57,042 nucleotides of DNA from assembly GCF_028290435.1 (NCBI RefSeq), contig NZ_JAQGJV010000054.1, positions 1 through 57,042 of the forward strand. Reading direction: 5' to 3'. The stretch is from Devosia sp. GTDB lineage: Bacteria; Pseudomonadota; Alphaproteobacteria; Rhizobiales; Devosiaceae. The translations under genes and the position numbers were made by a program. Under the pieces are notes generated by a model. It saw only the letters and a list, made by a program, of their open reading frames with translations. It made no database searches and was not told the origin of the DNA. This document shows, piece after piece, positions 17,582-25,718 of this stretch (position 1 is the stretch's first letter; every line of letters begins with the position of its first letter).

Positions 17582-18334
17582 TCAGATATCCACGTCGTCT
17601 TCGCGCGGGGTATCGGCGAGGCCGTTGATCTCGACGGCCGCCTTGCGCAGGATTTCGGCGAGGCGGCGTTGAGTGTCTTCGCTTTTGCCGCTGGCGGTTT
17701 TGATGGCGGCCTTGAGGTCACGGCGAGCGTCGTTGACCTCAGGCAGCACATCGGCCATGTCGCGATCGGGGCCGAAGGGCCAACCGGGTCCGGGGCCATG
17801 ACGATGGCCGGGACCACCACGGCGATCGGGGCCGCCGGGCTCGCCTTCGCCGCGATTGAACGGCCAGTCGCTTTTGGCGAAATCGCGGAAGCGGTTCATC
17901 TGTTCGCCGGCTTTCGCCAGGAAGTTTAGCGTCGATTCGATGGCTTCGCGATTGTCGGCCAGGTGGGCACGACCTTCGTCGGTGATGGTATAAAGCTTTT
18001 TGTTGCCATCGACCTGGCTGGTGACGTAGCCGGCCTCTTCGAGATAGGTCAGCGCCGGATAGACGATGCCGGGGCTGGGCGAATAAAAGCCCACCGATTG
18101 TTCCTCGATCGCCTTGATCAGGTCATAGCCGTGGCGCGGCTGCTGCTCGATCAGGAACAGCGCGACGAGACGCAGGTCGCCCGAGGCGAGCATGCGGCCA
18201 ATGCGGAAATTGCCGCCCATATTGCCAAAACCCTCCCCATCGCCGCCGCCCTGCGCGAAGCGGCCCCAGCCACGGCGCGCCATGGCTTCAAGCCGACGCC
18301 AATTGGGTTCTCCGTCCCTAAAATATTGTCCCAT
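17582..18334 (-). CDS. PadR family transcriptional regulator
   Basis: 250 residues. The winged-helix domain spans about residues 50-125 (LVALFLIEQQPRHGYDLIKA, then SPGIVYPALTYLEEAGYV). It is preceded by a Gly/Arg-rich 45-residue extension and followed by an arm rich in Gly, Pro and His around 165-190 and an amphipathic C-terminal helix. I start at the ATG after GGAG; a 42-codon upstream frame crosses the operator and is not coding. PadR proteins usually repress themselves and a neighbour, and the ATATATCTT palindromes upstream support autoregulation. The His-rich segment might bind metal, as in YqjI-type PadR proteins. Confidence 0.9.
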   Translation of the reverse strand: MGQYFRDGEPNWRRLEAMARRGWGRFAQGGGDGEGFGNMGGNFRIGRMLASGDLRLVALFLIEQQPRHGYDLIKAIEEQSVGFYSPSPGIVYPALTYLEEAGYVTSQVDGNKKLYTITDEGRAHLADNREAIESTLNFLAKAGEQMNRFRDFAKSDWPFNRGEGEPGGPDRRGGPGHRHGPGPGWPFGPDRDMADVLPEVNDARRDLKAAIKTASGKSEDTQRRLAEILRKAAVEINGLADTPREDDVDI

Positions 18335-18344
18335 GATGGGTCTC

Positions 18345-18410
18345 CGATATATCTTGGTTGCGTTGAAATCCAAGATGGGCGCCAGTTTTGGCGATTTCAA
18401 GATATATCTT
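18345..18410. promoter_or_regulatory. Candidate PadR operator pair
   Basis: The perfect 12-bp palindrome AAGATATATCTT is at 18399-18410, and a second copy of its core, CGATATATCTT, is at 18345-18355, only 11 nt from the padR start. The 54-nt centre-to-centre distance is about five helical turns. Confidence 0.6.
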
Positions 18411-18448
18411 ACGATTGTTTTTAGATGATGAGTGGACGCAAAAAGAAA

Positions 18449-18470
18449 ACCCCCGGGCAAGGCCGGGGGT
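18449..18470 (-). terminator. Intrinsic terminator of the NDUFA9-like gene
   Basis: Stem ACCCCCGG/CCGGGGGT with a 6-nt loop. On the minus strand it is followed by TTTTCTTTTT. It lies 36 nt past the stop codon of the 18506 gene. Confidence 0.85.
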
Positions 18471-18505
18471 CGATTCAGCGTCGCGATGAGTTGGGGCAGA
18501 GCCGC

Positions 18506-19489
18506 CTAGATTTCGCTATGGCTTGCTTCGACGCGGTCGAACTGGCCGTGCTTGCGGAAGCGCCACATATAGGTGGGCAGGATAGTGTCCATCGCGGTGG
18601 GCGTGATGCCGAAGGCCGCGAGGGTGCGCTTGTCGCGCATCGCGGCTTCGGAGACGACATTGTCGGTGCCCAGCAGTTCGACCTGGTCGGCGGTGATCAG
18701 CGGCTTGAACGGCAGGATGGCGAGAGGCAGCGCCAGCAGACGGGCAACCGCCGATGGCAATGGCAGCAGCGCCGGGGTGCGGCCGGCTTCGCGCAGGATG
18801 CGGATCAGCAGATCCTTGTGGGTTTCGATTTCGGGGCCGCCGATCTCGTAAATGCGGCCAGTCTTGACCTGGCCTAGCGCCGCCATGGCGATGGCCTCGG
18901 CGACGTCGCCGACATAGACCGGCTGAAAGCGCGTCGCGCCGGAAATCAGCGGCATTATGGGGAGCATGCGGGCGAGGCCACCCATCATGTTGAAGAAGCC
19001 GTCGTCGCGGCCGAACATCAGCGAGGGGCGCAGGATCACGGCCTGCGGGAAGGCCGCGAGCACGGCGGCTTCACCGGCCAGCTTGGACTGGGCGTAAAGG
19101 CTGTTGGTGGCGATATCGACGCCGAGGGCGGACATATGCACCAAGGAAGTGACCCTGGCGTCGCGCGCGGCGGTGGCGACGTTGGCCGCGCCTTCCGTGT
19201 TGATCGCCGAAAACTTCTGCGCGCCGCGCTCGAAGCCGATGGCGACCAGGTTGATGACGATATCGGCGCCTTTGACGGCGCGTTGCACCGATGCAAGATT
19301 GCGCACATTGGCCTGGATCGGCAGGATCTGGCCGACCGTGCCCAGCGTCTTGGTGTGGCCGGCGAGGTCGGGGCGGCGGGTGGCGACGCGAATGCGATAA
19401 CCTTGACGGGCCAGCAACTGGATCACTTGCGTGCCCACGAACCCGGCGCCGCCAAAAATGGTGACGAGTTGCGGTTCAAAACGATCCAT
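18506..19489 (-). CDS. NAD(P)-binding protein of the complex I NDUFA9 subunit family
   Basis: A 327-residue atypical short-chain dehydrogenase. The Rossmann motif FGGAGFVG is at residues 12-19, and an extended-SDR YAQSK follows near 133. Alphaproteobacterial homologues are named after the mitochondrial complex I accessory subunit NDUFA9; whether the bacterial protein joins complex I or acts as a quinone-related reductase is unsettled. No nuo genes are nearby. It is divergent from the GFA gene, with the LexA-like box between them, and has its own terminator. Confidence 0.9.
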   Translation of the reverse strand: MDRFEPQLVTIFGGAGFVGTQVIQLLARQGYRIRVATRRPDLAGHTKTLGTVGQILPIQANVRNLASVQRAVKGADIVINLVAIGFERGAQKFSAINTEGAANVATAARDARVTSLVHMSALGVDIATNSLYAQSKLAGEAAVLAAFPQAVILRPSLMFGRDDGFFNMMGGLARMLPIMPLISGATRFQPVYVGDVAEAIAMAALGQVKTGRIYEIGGPEIETHKDLLIRILREAGRTPALLPLPSAVARLLALPLAILPFKPLITADQVELLGTDNVVSEAAMRDKRTLAAFGITPTAMDTILPTYMWRFRKHGQFDRVEASHSEI

Positions 19490-19591
19490 GACAAGGCTCC
19501 GGCAGGCGCAAGGGTTGGCCTGCTTCTAGCGCAAGGGCGGGCGCGCTGTCGAGGGCCGTGGCGGAATTGACCTTGACTCATTGGCTCGTTT

Positions 19592-19606
19592 GTTCTTGTT
19601 TTGTTC
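19592..19606 (+). promoter_or_regulatory. Candidate LexA (SOS) box, GTTC-N7-GTTC
   Basis: GTTC at 19592-19595 and GTTC at 19603-19606 are exactly 7 nt apart, the spacing known for alphaproteobacterial LexA. The second half also forms the palindrome TTGTTCGAACAA (19601-19612). The box ends 20 nt before the GFA-family start codon. Confidence 0.55.
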
Positions 19607-19626
19607 GAACAACAAAGGAGCAGGCC

Positions 19627-19989
19627 ATGGCCGAAGCAAGACTTTATCACGGGCAATGCCATTGCGGCGCGGTGCGCTACACCGCCCATACCGATCTCGA
19701 AGGACTGATGGATTGCAATTGCTCGCGCTGCAAGCGGCTGGGCTGGATTTTGAAATCGGTGCCGGCGGCGGAGTTTATCCTGCTCGGCGGGGCGGACAGC
19801 CTCGTCGAGTATCGCTTCAACACCGACAAGATCGAGCATCTATTCTGTGGCGTCTGCGGCATCGAATCATTTGCGCGCGGCAAGGACCGGCAGGGCAATG
19901 ATCTGGTCATGCTCAACGTCAATTGCCTCGACGACGCCCCGGCGATCGACCGCAACAGCATTACGCATTGGGACGGCGCCAATGCCTGA
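19627..19989 (+). CDS. GFA family protein (Gfa/CENP-V fold, zinc-binding)
   Basis: 120 residues with the two zinc sites of the GFA fold: C11, C13 and C74, C77 (structural) and C30, C32, C35 (labile catalytic site in glutathione-dependent formaldehyde-activating enzyme). Members range from S-hydroxymethylglutathione synthase to uncharacterised glutathione-binding proteins, so the substrate is unknown. The start ATG follows AAAGGAG; a 23-codon upstream extension crosses the LexA-like box and is rejected. If the box is functional, the gene would be induced by DNA damage. Confidence 0.9.
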   Translation: MAEARLYHGQCHCGAVRYTAHTDLEGLMDCNCSRCKRLGWILKSVPAAEFILLGGADSLVEYRFNTDKIEHLFCGVCGIESFARGKDRQGNDLVMLNVNCLDDAPAIDRNSITHWDGANA

Positions 19990-20033
19990 GCGGGCTCGCG
20001 TCACCGCCCTGACACATAGCGCGCGAAAGCGTG

Positions 20034-20062
20034 TTGACATCGGCGCCGGGGCAACCTAGTTA
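20034..20062 (+). promoter_or_regulatory. Promoter of tRNA-Leu
   Basis: A perfect TTGACA (20034-20039), a 17-nt spacer and TAGTTA (20057-20062) lie 10 nt before the tRNA. Confidence 0.7.
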
Positions 20063-20072
20063 CACCGCGCTT

Positions 20073-20157
20073 GCCCAGATGGCGGAATTGGTAGACGCGC
20101 ACGGTTCAGGTCCGTGTACCGCAAGGTGTGGAGGTTCGAGTCCTCTTCTGGGCACCA
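20073..20157 (+). tRNA. tRNA-Leu (anticodon CAG)
   Basis: 85 nt including an encoded CCA. The acceptor stem GCCCAGA pairs with TCTGGGC. The anticodon CAG (20107-20109) sits in the stem ACGG/CCGT, and a long variable arm (around ACCGCAAGGT) marks a class II tRNA. The TTCGAGT T-loop is present. It reads CUG codons. Confidence 0.97.
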
Positions 20158-20319
20158 ATATCTTGAACCGCAAGGTTCATTCAGTACGCCGACCGCGCAA
20201 CTCGCCCGGTCGGCGTTCTGGTTTTCGGGCATGACGGCTGGCGTCACACCAGCGTGCTCCCGCCTTCCCAATGCCTTCATGCTGTGCCATCACGTCTCAA
20301 ACGCAACACCGAGACCGAC

Positions 20320-20937
20320 ATGGCTATCAGACTGCATCGCGGGGACTTGCCGAACCTTCATAATTATACCGGTCGGGAAGTGGCGATCGATACCGAGACC
20401 ATGGGGCTGCATCCGCATCGCGACCGGCTCTGCGTGATCCAGCTGTCGCCGGGCGATGGCAGCGCCGACGTGGTGCAATTGCCCCAGGGCGTCAACGAGG
20501 CGCCGAACCTGGTCAAGCTATTGACCGATCCCGATGTGACCAAGATTTTCCATTATGCGCGCTTCGACGTGGCGGCGCTGCAGAACCGTTTTGGCGTGGT
20601 GACGGGGCCGGTCTATTGCACCAAGATCGCGAGCAAGCTGGTGCGCACCTATACGGACCGGCACGGGCTCAAGGACATCGTGCGCGAGCTGCTCAATATC
20701 GACCTCTCCAAGCAGCAGCAGAGTTCGGACTGGGGCGCCGAGAAAATAAGCGACGCGCAGCTCGAATATGCGGCTTCCGACGTGCTTTATCTGCATGATC
20801 TGAAGCGCCATCTCGACCGTATGCTGAAGCGCGAAAACCGCATGGAGATCGCGCAGGAATGCTTCGCCTTCCTCAAAACGCGGTGCGAACTGGACCTGTT
20901 GGGCTGGGATGAGACCGATATTTTTGCCCATAGCTGA
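20320..20937 (+). CDS. rnd: Ribonuclease D-like 3'-5' exonuclease
   Basis: 205-residue DEDDy exonuclease domain: exo I VAIDTET (D24, E26), exo II FHYARFD and exo III YAASDVLYL with the catalytic Tyr and Asp. It lacks the HRDC domains of enterobacterial RNase D, as is normal for the short alphaproteobacterial form. It would trim tRNA or other RNA 3' ends. I chose the ATG over an upstream GTG because the added 22 residues look non-coding. It heads the conserved order rnd-lptC-lptA-lptB-rpoN-hpf-ptsN, and the lptC gene starts 6 nt after its stop. Confidence 0.9.
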   Translation: MAIRLHRGDLPNLHNYTGREVAIDTETMGLHPHRDRLCVIQLSPGDGSADVVQLPQGVNEAPNLVKLLTDPDVTKIFHYARFDVAALQNRFGVVTGPVYCTKIASKLVRTYTDRHGLKDIVRELLNIDLSKQQQSSDWGAEKISDAQLEYAASDVLYLHDLKRHLDRMLKRENRMEIAQECFAFLKTRCELDLLGWDETDIFAHS

Positions 20938-20943
20938 GTGCCC

Positions 20944-21582
20944 ATGACCGCGCATGCCGACACCGCCCCGCGCCTGCGAACCTATCAGCGCCTGGTGCTG
21001 CGCAATCGGGTCGTGGGCGTGTTGCGGCTGGCGGTGCCCCTGCTGGGCGTGGTGGTGCTGGTGCTGCTGGTGGGGCAGATCTATCTGTCGAGCCTGGGCA
21101 ACCGGTTCGGCGTCGGACAGATTTCGGTGACGCGCGACCGGGTCACCATCGATGCGCCCCAATATTCCGGCGTGCTGGATGACGGCTCGGTCTATCGCGT
21201 GTCGGCCACATCGGCCGCTGCGGCGCTGAACGCCACCGACGTGATGGATTTGATGACTGCCAGCATCAACATCGTGCGCACCGATGGGGTGACCATGGAT
21301 TTGAGCGCCAACATGGCGCGGCTCGACACCACGCGGGAGCTGGTGATTATCGCCGGCGACACGCATGTGGTGGAAAGCACGGGAACCACCAGCACGTTTG
21401 CCAATTCAGTCTTCGATTGGCAGAAGCAGGAGCTGACCGGCAAGGGGCCGGTGGTTGTGGACTATGCCGACGGCACCCATCTGGTGGCCAAGGGTCTGCT
21501 CTATAATGCCAAGACCGCAGTCTGGACTTTCACCGCCGCGACAGTCACCCTGCCCGATACGCCCGGAGCCGAAGCACCATGA
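20944..21582 (+). CDS. lptC: LPS export periplasmic bridge protein LptC
   Basis: 212 residues with a single N-terminal membrane anchor (about residues 22-46) and a periplasmic beta-jellyroll. LptC passes lipopolysaccharide from the inner-membrane LptBFG ATPase to LptA. Identification is by size, topology and strict order before lptA and lptB; LptC proteins are poorly conserved in sequence. A GTG 6 nt upstream of the chosen ATG is an alternative start. The stop overlaps the lptA start (ATGA). Confidence 0.88.
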   Translation: MTAHADTAPRLRTYQRLVLRNRVVGVLRLAVPLLGVVVLVLLVGQIYLSSLGNRFGVGQISVTRDRVTIDAPQYSGVLDDGSVYRVSATSAAAALNATDVMDLMTASINIVRTDGVTMDLSANMARLDTTRELVIIAGDTHVVESTGTTSTFANSVFDWQKQELTGKGPVVVDYADGTHLVAKGLLYNAKTAVWTFTAATVTLPDTPGAEAP

Positions 21583-22040
21583 GAATGTTATCCAAAGTGT
21601 TCGGCGTCGGATTGAGCCTGTTGCTGGCGGGAACCGCCACGGCGGCCGACAAGGTGCAGATCACCGCCGACACCTTCACGGTGACCGAGACCAGCCATGA
21701 GGCGGTGTTCACCGGCAATGTGGTGGTCAATCATCCAACCGTCCTGGTGCATGCCGACAAGGTGGTGGCCACCTATGGGGAAGGCGGCACGACCGATATC
21801 AAGACCTTCGTGGCCACGGGCCATGTGGAGCTCAAGACCAGCGACCAAAACGCTACCGGCGAGAAGGCCGTGTTCACGCCGAGCGACCAGTTGTTGCGCC
21901 TGACCGGCAATGTGCTGGTGACCAATTCGGGCGGCACGGTGGGCTCGGGCGAGCTGGTGGTGAACCTTGCGACCAATGTGTCGACCTTTACGGGCGGCAG
22001 CAGCGGCAAGCGGGTGACCGGGGTGTTCACCTCGCAATGA
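21579..22040 (+). CDS. lptA: LPS transport periplasmic protein LptA (OstA-like)
   Basis: 153 residues with a Sec signal peptide ending at TATAA-DK (residue 23 or so) and an OstA-like jellyroll (ITADTFTVTETSHEAVFTGN, then HADKVVATYGEGG). It forms the periplasmic bridge between LptC and LptDE. It is short compared with the E. coli protein (185) but normal for this order. It shares ATGA overlaps with lptC upstream and lptB downstream, so all three are translationally coupled. Confidence 0.92.
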   Translation: MRMLSKVFGVGLSLLLAGTATAADKVQITADTFTVTETSHEAVFTGNVVVNHPTVLVHADKVVATYGEGGTTDIKTFVATGHVELKTSDQNATGEKAVFTPSDQLLRLTGNVLVTNSGGTVGSGELVVNLATNVSTFTGGSSGKRVTGVFTSQ

Positions 22041-22795
22041 CCGATAGCGTAAGCAAGGCCAGGATCGACCAGACCGGCTGGCTGGTGGCGCATAGCCTGG
22101 CCAAGAGTTTTGGCAAGCGCGCCGTGGTGCGCGACGTGTCGATCGCGGTGCGGCGGGGCGAGGCCGTGGGGCTTTTGGGCCCTAATGGCGCCGGCAAGAC
22201 CACGGTTTTCACCATGATCATGGGGCTGGTAAAGCCCGATAGCGGCAGTATCAACCTCGATGGGCAGGCGATCACGCATCTGCCGCTGTTCCAGCGCGGG
22301 CGGCTGGGCATTGGCTATCTGCCGCAGGAGCCCTCGATTTTTCGCGGCATGACGGTGCGCGGCAATATCATGGCGGTGCTGGAAAGCCATGTGCGCAGCA
22401 AGGCCGACCGCAAGGCGCGGCTGGAGTCGCTGCTGGAAGAATTCTCCATCAGCCACCTGGCCAGCGCCAATGCGCTATCGCTGTCGGGTGGCGAGCGGCG
22501 CCGCGTGGAAATCGCCCGGGCGCTGGCGGCGGACCCGGTGTTCATGCTGCTGGACGAGCCGTTTGCCGGCGTCGATCCGATCGCGGTGGCTGAGGTCAAG
22601 GGACTGGTCAAGCAGTTGACGCGGCGCGGCATCGGCGTGCTGGTCACCGACCATGCGGTACGCGAGACACTGGGGCTGGTCGACCGGGCCTATGTGATTC
22701 ATGGCGGCAAGGTGATGATCCAGGGCAAGCCCGAAACCATCAGCGCCGATCCGGATGCGCGGCGGGTGTATCTGGGCGAGAATTTCGAGATTTGA
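22037..22795 (+). CDS. lptB: LPS export ABC transporter ATP-binding protein LptB
   Basis: 252-residue ATPase that drives LPS extraction with LptF/LptG (encoded elsewhere). Walker A GPNGAGKT is at 48-55, the signature LSGGERRR near 149, and Walker B is FMLLDEPFAGVDP. These short signature variants are typical of LptB. A leader of about 15 residues precedes the domain. It overlaps lptA by 4 nt. No terminator is visible before the long gap that leads to rpoN. Confidence 0.96.
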   Translation: MTDSVSKARIDQTGWLVAHSLAKSFGKRAVVRDVSIAVRRGEAVGLLGPNGAGKTTVFTMIMGLVKPDSGSINLDGQAITHLPLFQRGRLGIGYLPQEPSIFRGMTVRGNIMAVLESHVRSKADRKARLESLLEEFSISHLASANALSLSGGERRRVEIARALAADPVFMLLDEPFAGVDPIAVAEVKGLVKQLTRRGIGVLVTDHAVRETLGLVDRAYVIHGGKVMIQGKPETISADPDARRVYLGENFEI

Positions 22796-22890
22796 GAGGC
22801 GGCATTGGGCGCAATAGCGCCCTGCCTTGGGATCTCGCGCGCTCTGCCTGAATCCAGCGCGACTTGCAATCTCGCTGCTCCCTGATGCCG

Positions 22891-22995
22891 CTCCACCCAC
22901 TCCCTTCCCGCGGACTTGATCCGCGGGCCACCCTCAATACGGCATGCGCGACGAGAGGCCCGCGGATCAAGTCCGCGGAAAGGACGGTGGTTGGG
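22891..22995. repeat. Intergenic inverted repeat, family B copy 1
   Basis: Left arm CCCGCGGACTTGATCCGCGGG (22907-22927) is itself a hairpin. The arm recurs inverted as CCCGCGGATCAAGTCCGCGG at 22959-22978, with CCACC.../...GGTGG flanks. The other copy is at 26276-26360. Confidence 0.85.
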
Positions 22996-23131
22996 AGGGA
23001 TCGTGCCGACTGACGGTGCATAGCGTCGCACTAGCTGCAGTTGGTGGAAGGCATTGTGCCGGCTGGGGATGCGCAGCGTTGCATCTGCGGCGACGGGTAA
23101 GAGCCTTGCAACCGGCCGACACCTGGCCACT

Positions 23132-23146
23132 TGGCACGGAACTTGC
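23132..23146 (+). promoter_or_regulatory. Sigma-54 (-24/-12) promoter in front of rpoN
   Basis: TGGCACG-GAAC-TTGC is an exact match to the published consensus TGGCACG-N4-TTGC. It lies on the coding strand 94 nt before the rpoN start codon, which suggests that RpoN transcribes its own gene. Confidence 0.65.
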
Positions 23147-23239
23147 CCTCGCGCTTGCCCCTCGCGCCGAATTGAGTCATGGTCCGGCCGGGAAGTGGCT
23201 GGCAACGGCCAAAAGTTTTGCCTCAGGGACCATTCATTC

Positions 23240-24739
23240 ATGGCGCTTTCGCCGCGGCTGGAGTTTCGCCAGGCCCAAAGCCTGACGCTGACGCCGCAGT
23301 TGATGCAGTCGATAAGGCTGCTGCAACTGAGCCACCTCGAACTCAACGATTTCGTCGATGCCGAGCTGCTGCGCAACCCGTTGCTGGAGCGCGAGGATGG
23401 CGGCGACACCGACGCGCCCGAAGCGCCGGAGCGCGCGCCCGAGGGCCAATCCTACGAAGACACGGTCGAGCATGGCGACCGCATCCAGAGCGCCGACACC
23501 ATCGCAGATGGCTATGATACGTCCGTCGAGAATGTATTTCCCGACCAGCCGGGGCAGGATCAGCTCAATCCGCAGAGCCGACTGGATCGCAATGGCGCCA
23601 GCGAAGGCGGGGAAGCTCCCGATATCGACCAGTTCGTGGCGGCCCGGCCGCGCCTGAGCGATCATCTGGAAAACCAGACCAACATGATCCTGCGCACGCC
23701 GGCCGACCGGCTGATCGCACGCTATCTGATCGATAACCTCAATGAGGCCGGGTATCTGGCGGTCGAGCCGCAGGCCATTGCCGACCAGCTTGGAGCCGAG
23801 CTGGCCGATGTCGAGGCGGTGTTGCAGGCGGTGCAGGGCTGCGATCCGCTCGGGGTATTTGCGCGCTCGGTCAAGGAATGCCTCGCCATGCAGTTGCGCG
23901 AGAAGGATCGGCTCGACCCGATCATGATGCGGCTCTTAGATAATCTGGAAATGCTGGCAGACCACAATATGCCGGCGCTGATGCGGGCGGTCGGCTGCGA
24001 CCGCGAGGACATCAACGAAATGCTGGCCGAACTGCGCCAGCTCGACCCCAAGCCGGGCCGCGCCTTCGACGTGGGGCCGGTGGAAGCGGTGGTGCCCGAT
24101 GTGTTCGTGCGGCCGGGGCCGGCGGGCGACTGGCAGATTGAGCTCAATACCGAAGTGCTGCCCAAGGTTCTGGTCAACCGGGTCTACTATGCGACGGTGA
24201 CCAAGAAGGCCCGCGACAGCAGCGAGAAGGCGTTTCTGAGCGACTGCCTGCAGACGGCGAATTGGCTGACCAAGAGTCTCGACCAGCGGGCGCAGACCAT
24301 TTTGAAGGTGGCGGCCGAAATCGTGCGGCAGCAGGACGGGTTTTTGCTGCATGGCATTGCCCATTTGCGGCCGATGACGCTGAAAATGGTGGCCGAAACC
24401 ATCGAGATGCACGAATCGACGGTCAGCCGGGTGACCTCGAACAAATACCTGTCGACCCCGCGCGGGCTGTTCGAGATGAAATACTTCTTCACCACCGCGA
24501 TTGCGTCCAGCGATGGCGGGGTGGATCATTCGGCCGAGGCGGTGCGCCATCGCATCCGGCAGTTGATCGATGCGGAAGCGACCAGCGACGTGCTGAGCGA
24601 CGACACCATCGCCGAAGTGCTCAAGCGCGAACAGGGAATCGACGTGGCGCGCCGCACTGTGGCGAAATATCGCGAGGGCATGAACATTCCCTCATCGGTG
24701 ATCCGGCGGCGGCAGAAGAAGAATCTGGAACAGGCCTAG
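23240..24739 (+). CDS. rpoN: RNA polymerase sigma-54 factor
   Basis: 499 residues. The Gln/Leu-rich region I (FRQAQSLTLTPQLMQSIRLL, about 7-50) contacts enhancer-binding proteins, an acidic region II follows (to about 130), then the core-binding domain. The C-terminal helix-turn-helix and the RpoN box ARRTVAKYRE (470-479) read the -12 and -24 elements. I start at the ATG before ALSPRLEFRQ because region I begins there; the 62-codon upstream extension covers the promoter. Together with hpf and ptsN this is the classical rpoN cluster, tied to nitrogen control with glnK-amtB nearby. Confidence 0.97.
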   Translation: MALSPRLEFRQAQSLTLTPQLMQSIRLLQLSHLELNDFVDAELLRNPLLEREDGGDTDAPEAPERAPEGQSYEDTVEHGDRIQSADTIADGYDTSVENVFPDQPGQDQLNPQSRLDRNGASEGGEAPDIDQFVAARPRLSDHLENQTNMILRTPADRLIARYLIDNLNEAGYLAVEPQAIADQLGAELADVEAVLQAVQGCDPLGVFARSVKECLAMQLREKDRLDPIMMRLLDNLEMLADHNMPALMRAVGCDREDINEMLAELRQLDPKPGRAFDVGPVEAVVPDVFVRPGPAGDWQIELNTEVLPKVLVNRVYYATVTKKARDSSEKAFLSDCLQTANWLTKSLDQRAQTILKVAAEIVRQQDGFLLHGIAHLRPMTLKMVAETIEMHESTVSRVTSNKYLSTPRGLFEMKYFFTTAIASSDGGVDHSAEAVRHRIRQLIDAEATSDVLSDDTIAEVLKREQGIDVARRTVAKYREGMNIPSSVIRRRQKKNLEQA

Positions 24740-25097
24740 GCAGAGCCGCGTTTGCGGCTCCTCATGCGAGCTCACCACAACCACGACGTCATTCCCGCGC
24801 AAGCGGGAACCCATTCGTCGGCCGTTTTTTGCTATATGGGCGTCAAAGGGCGCGGCGACGGGCACTGTCCGCTTTCGGACGGAAGGCTAAAGCCCTTGCC
24901 CCCTCATGTCACGCTTTTAAACGAACTCTTGCGGGGTGTTGCGCATTGCCTCCCTTAGCCGAGCGGGTCTAGCATCGGGGGAACGGCACACCCATATCCA
25001 ACAGGTATGAGCGTGACGTGATCCCGAAGGACGGGAACCCGGCTTTCGGCTACTCAAGCGTCGGTTTTCGACGACAAAAACAGCGAAAGAGGAACCC
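24740..25097. other. rpoN-hpf intergenic region and hpf leader
   Basis: 358 nt without a gene. Right after the rpoN stop is a GAGCCGC-GTTT-GCGGCTC hairpin (24743-24760) with no T-run. A small TTCCCGC-GCAA-GCGGGAA repeat lies at 24792-24809. The last 75 nt hold two hairpins, CCGAA...TTCGG (25024-25049) and CGTCG-GTTTT-CGACG (25059-25073), 25 nt before the hpf start, so the leader may be structured. I found no clear promoter. Confidence 0.5.
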
Positions 25098-25673
25098 ATG
25101 ACCTTACGAGTTTCCGGCAAGAACATGGATGTTGGCGATGCCTTGCGCGGCAAGGCGGAGGATCACTTTGACGCCGTTGTCGCCAAGTATTTCGATGGCG
25201 GCTATGACGGGCATTTGACGCTAACCCCTGATGGCATCGGCTTTAGGGCCGATTGCATCGTGCATCTCGACAGCGGCGCCATGCTGCAATCGAGCGCCCA
25301 GGGCGGGGACGCGACATCGGCCTATGAGGTGATGGCGCTCAACATCGAAAAGCGGCTGCGCCGCTACAAGCGGAAACTCAAGAGCCACGGTAAGGGTATC
25401 AAGGCCAATGGCGACGACACGTTGGCCCAATATACCGTGCTGGGCGCGTCCGACGAACTCGACGAGCTAGACGAAGACTATGCACCACCCGTGATTGCCG
25501 AGACCACCAAGAACCTGCGTTCGCTCAGCGTAGGGGAGGCGGTGATGGAACTGGACCTGACACAATCGGGTGTAGTGGTATTCCGCCATGCTGGACATGG
25601 CGGGCTGAATGTGGTCTACCGCCGCTCCGATGGCAATATAGGCTGGATTGATCCAGCGCTGGGGGCAAATTAG
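25098..25673 (+). CDS. hpf: Ribosome hibernation promoting factor, long form
   Basis: 191 residues. The N-terminal S30AE/YfiA domain covers about 1-105 (MTLRVSGKNMDVGDALR, ending EKRLRRYKRKL). A linker leads to the C-terminal HPF-long domain (about 128-188, VGEAVMELDLTQSGVVVFRHA) that dimerises 70S ribosomes into 100S particles. It acts on the ribosome in stationary phase or starvation. The AAAGAGG ribosome site precedes the ATG. It sits between rpoN and ptsN as in most proteobacteria. Confidence 0.96.
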   Translation: MTLRVSGKNMDVGDALRGKAEDHFDAVVAKYFDGGYDGHLTLTPDGIGFRADCIVHLDSGAMLQSSAQGGDATSAYEVMALNIEKRLRRYKRKLKSHGKGIKANGDDTLAQYTVLGASDELDELDEDYAPPVIAETTKNLRSLSVGEAVMELDLTQSGVVVFRHAGHGGLNVVYRRSDGNIGWIDPALGAN

Positions 25674-25718
25674 GTCCCCACCAGTACAGACCAGAAGAAC
25701 TATTGCGGGACTGAATTC

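Larger units (their letters stand above)
22796..23239. other. lptB-rpoN intergenic region
   Basis: 444 nt without a supported gene. It holds repeat B (22891-22995), a perfect sigma-54 promoter consensus (23132-23146) and a leader of about 90 nt before the rpoN start. The frame that runs through part of it is an upstream extension of rpoN and looks non-coding. Confidence 0.7.

Noticed and set aside
23054..23239. 62-codon N-terminal extension of rpoN
   Set aside because: It would start upstream of the sigma-54 promoter and precede region I with an unusual Arg/Cys-rich sequence.
24980..25068. GGAAC-containing stretches as an EcfG general-stress promoter for hpf
   Set aside because: Neither GGAAC has CGTT at 16-17 nt spacing.
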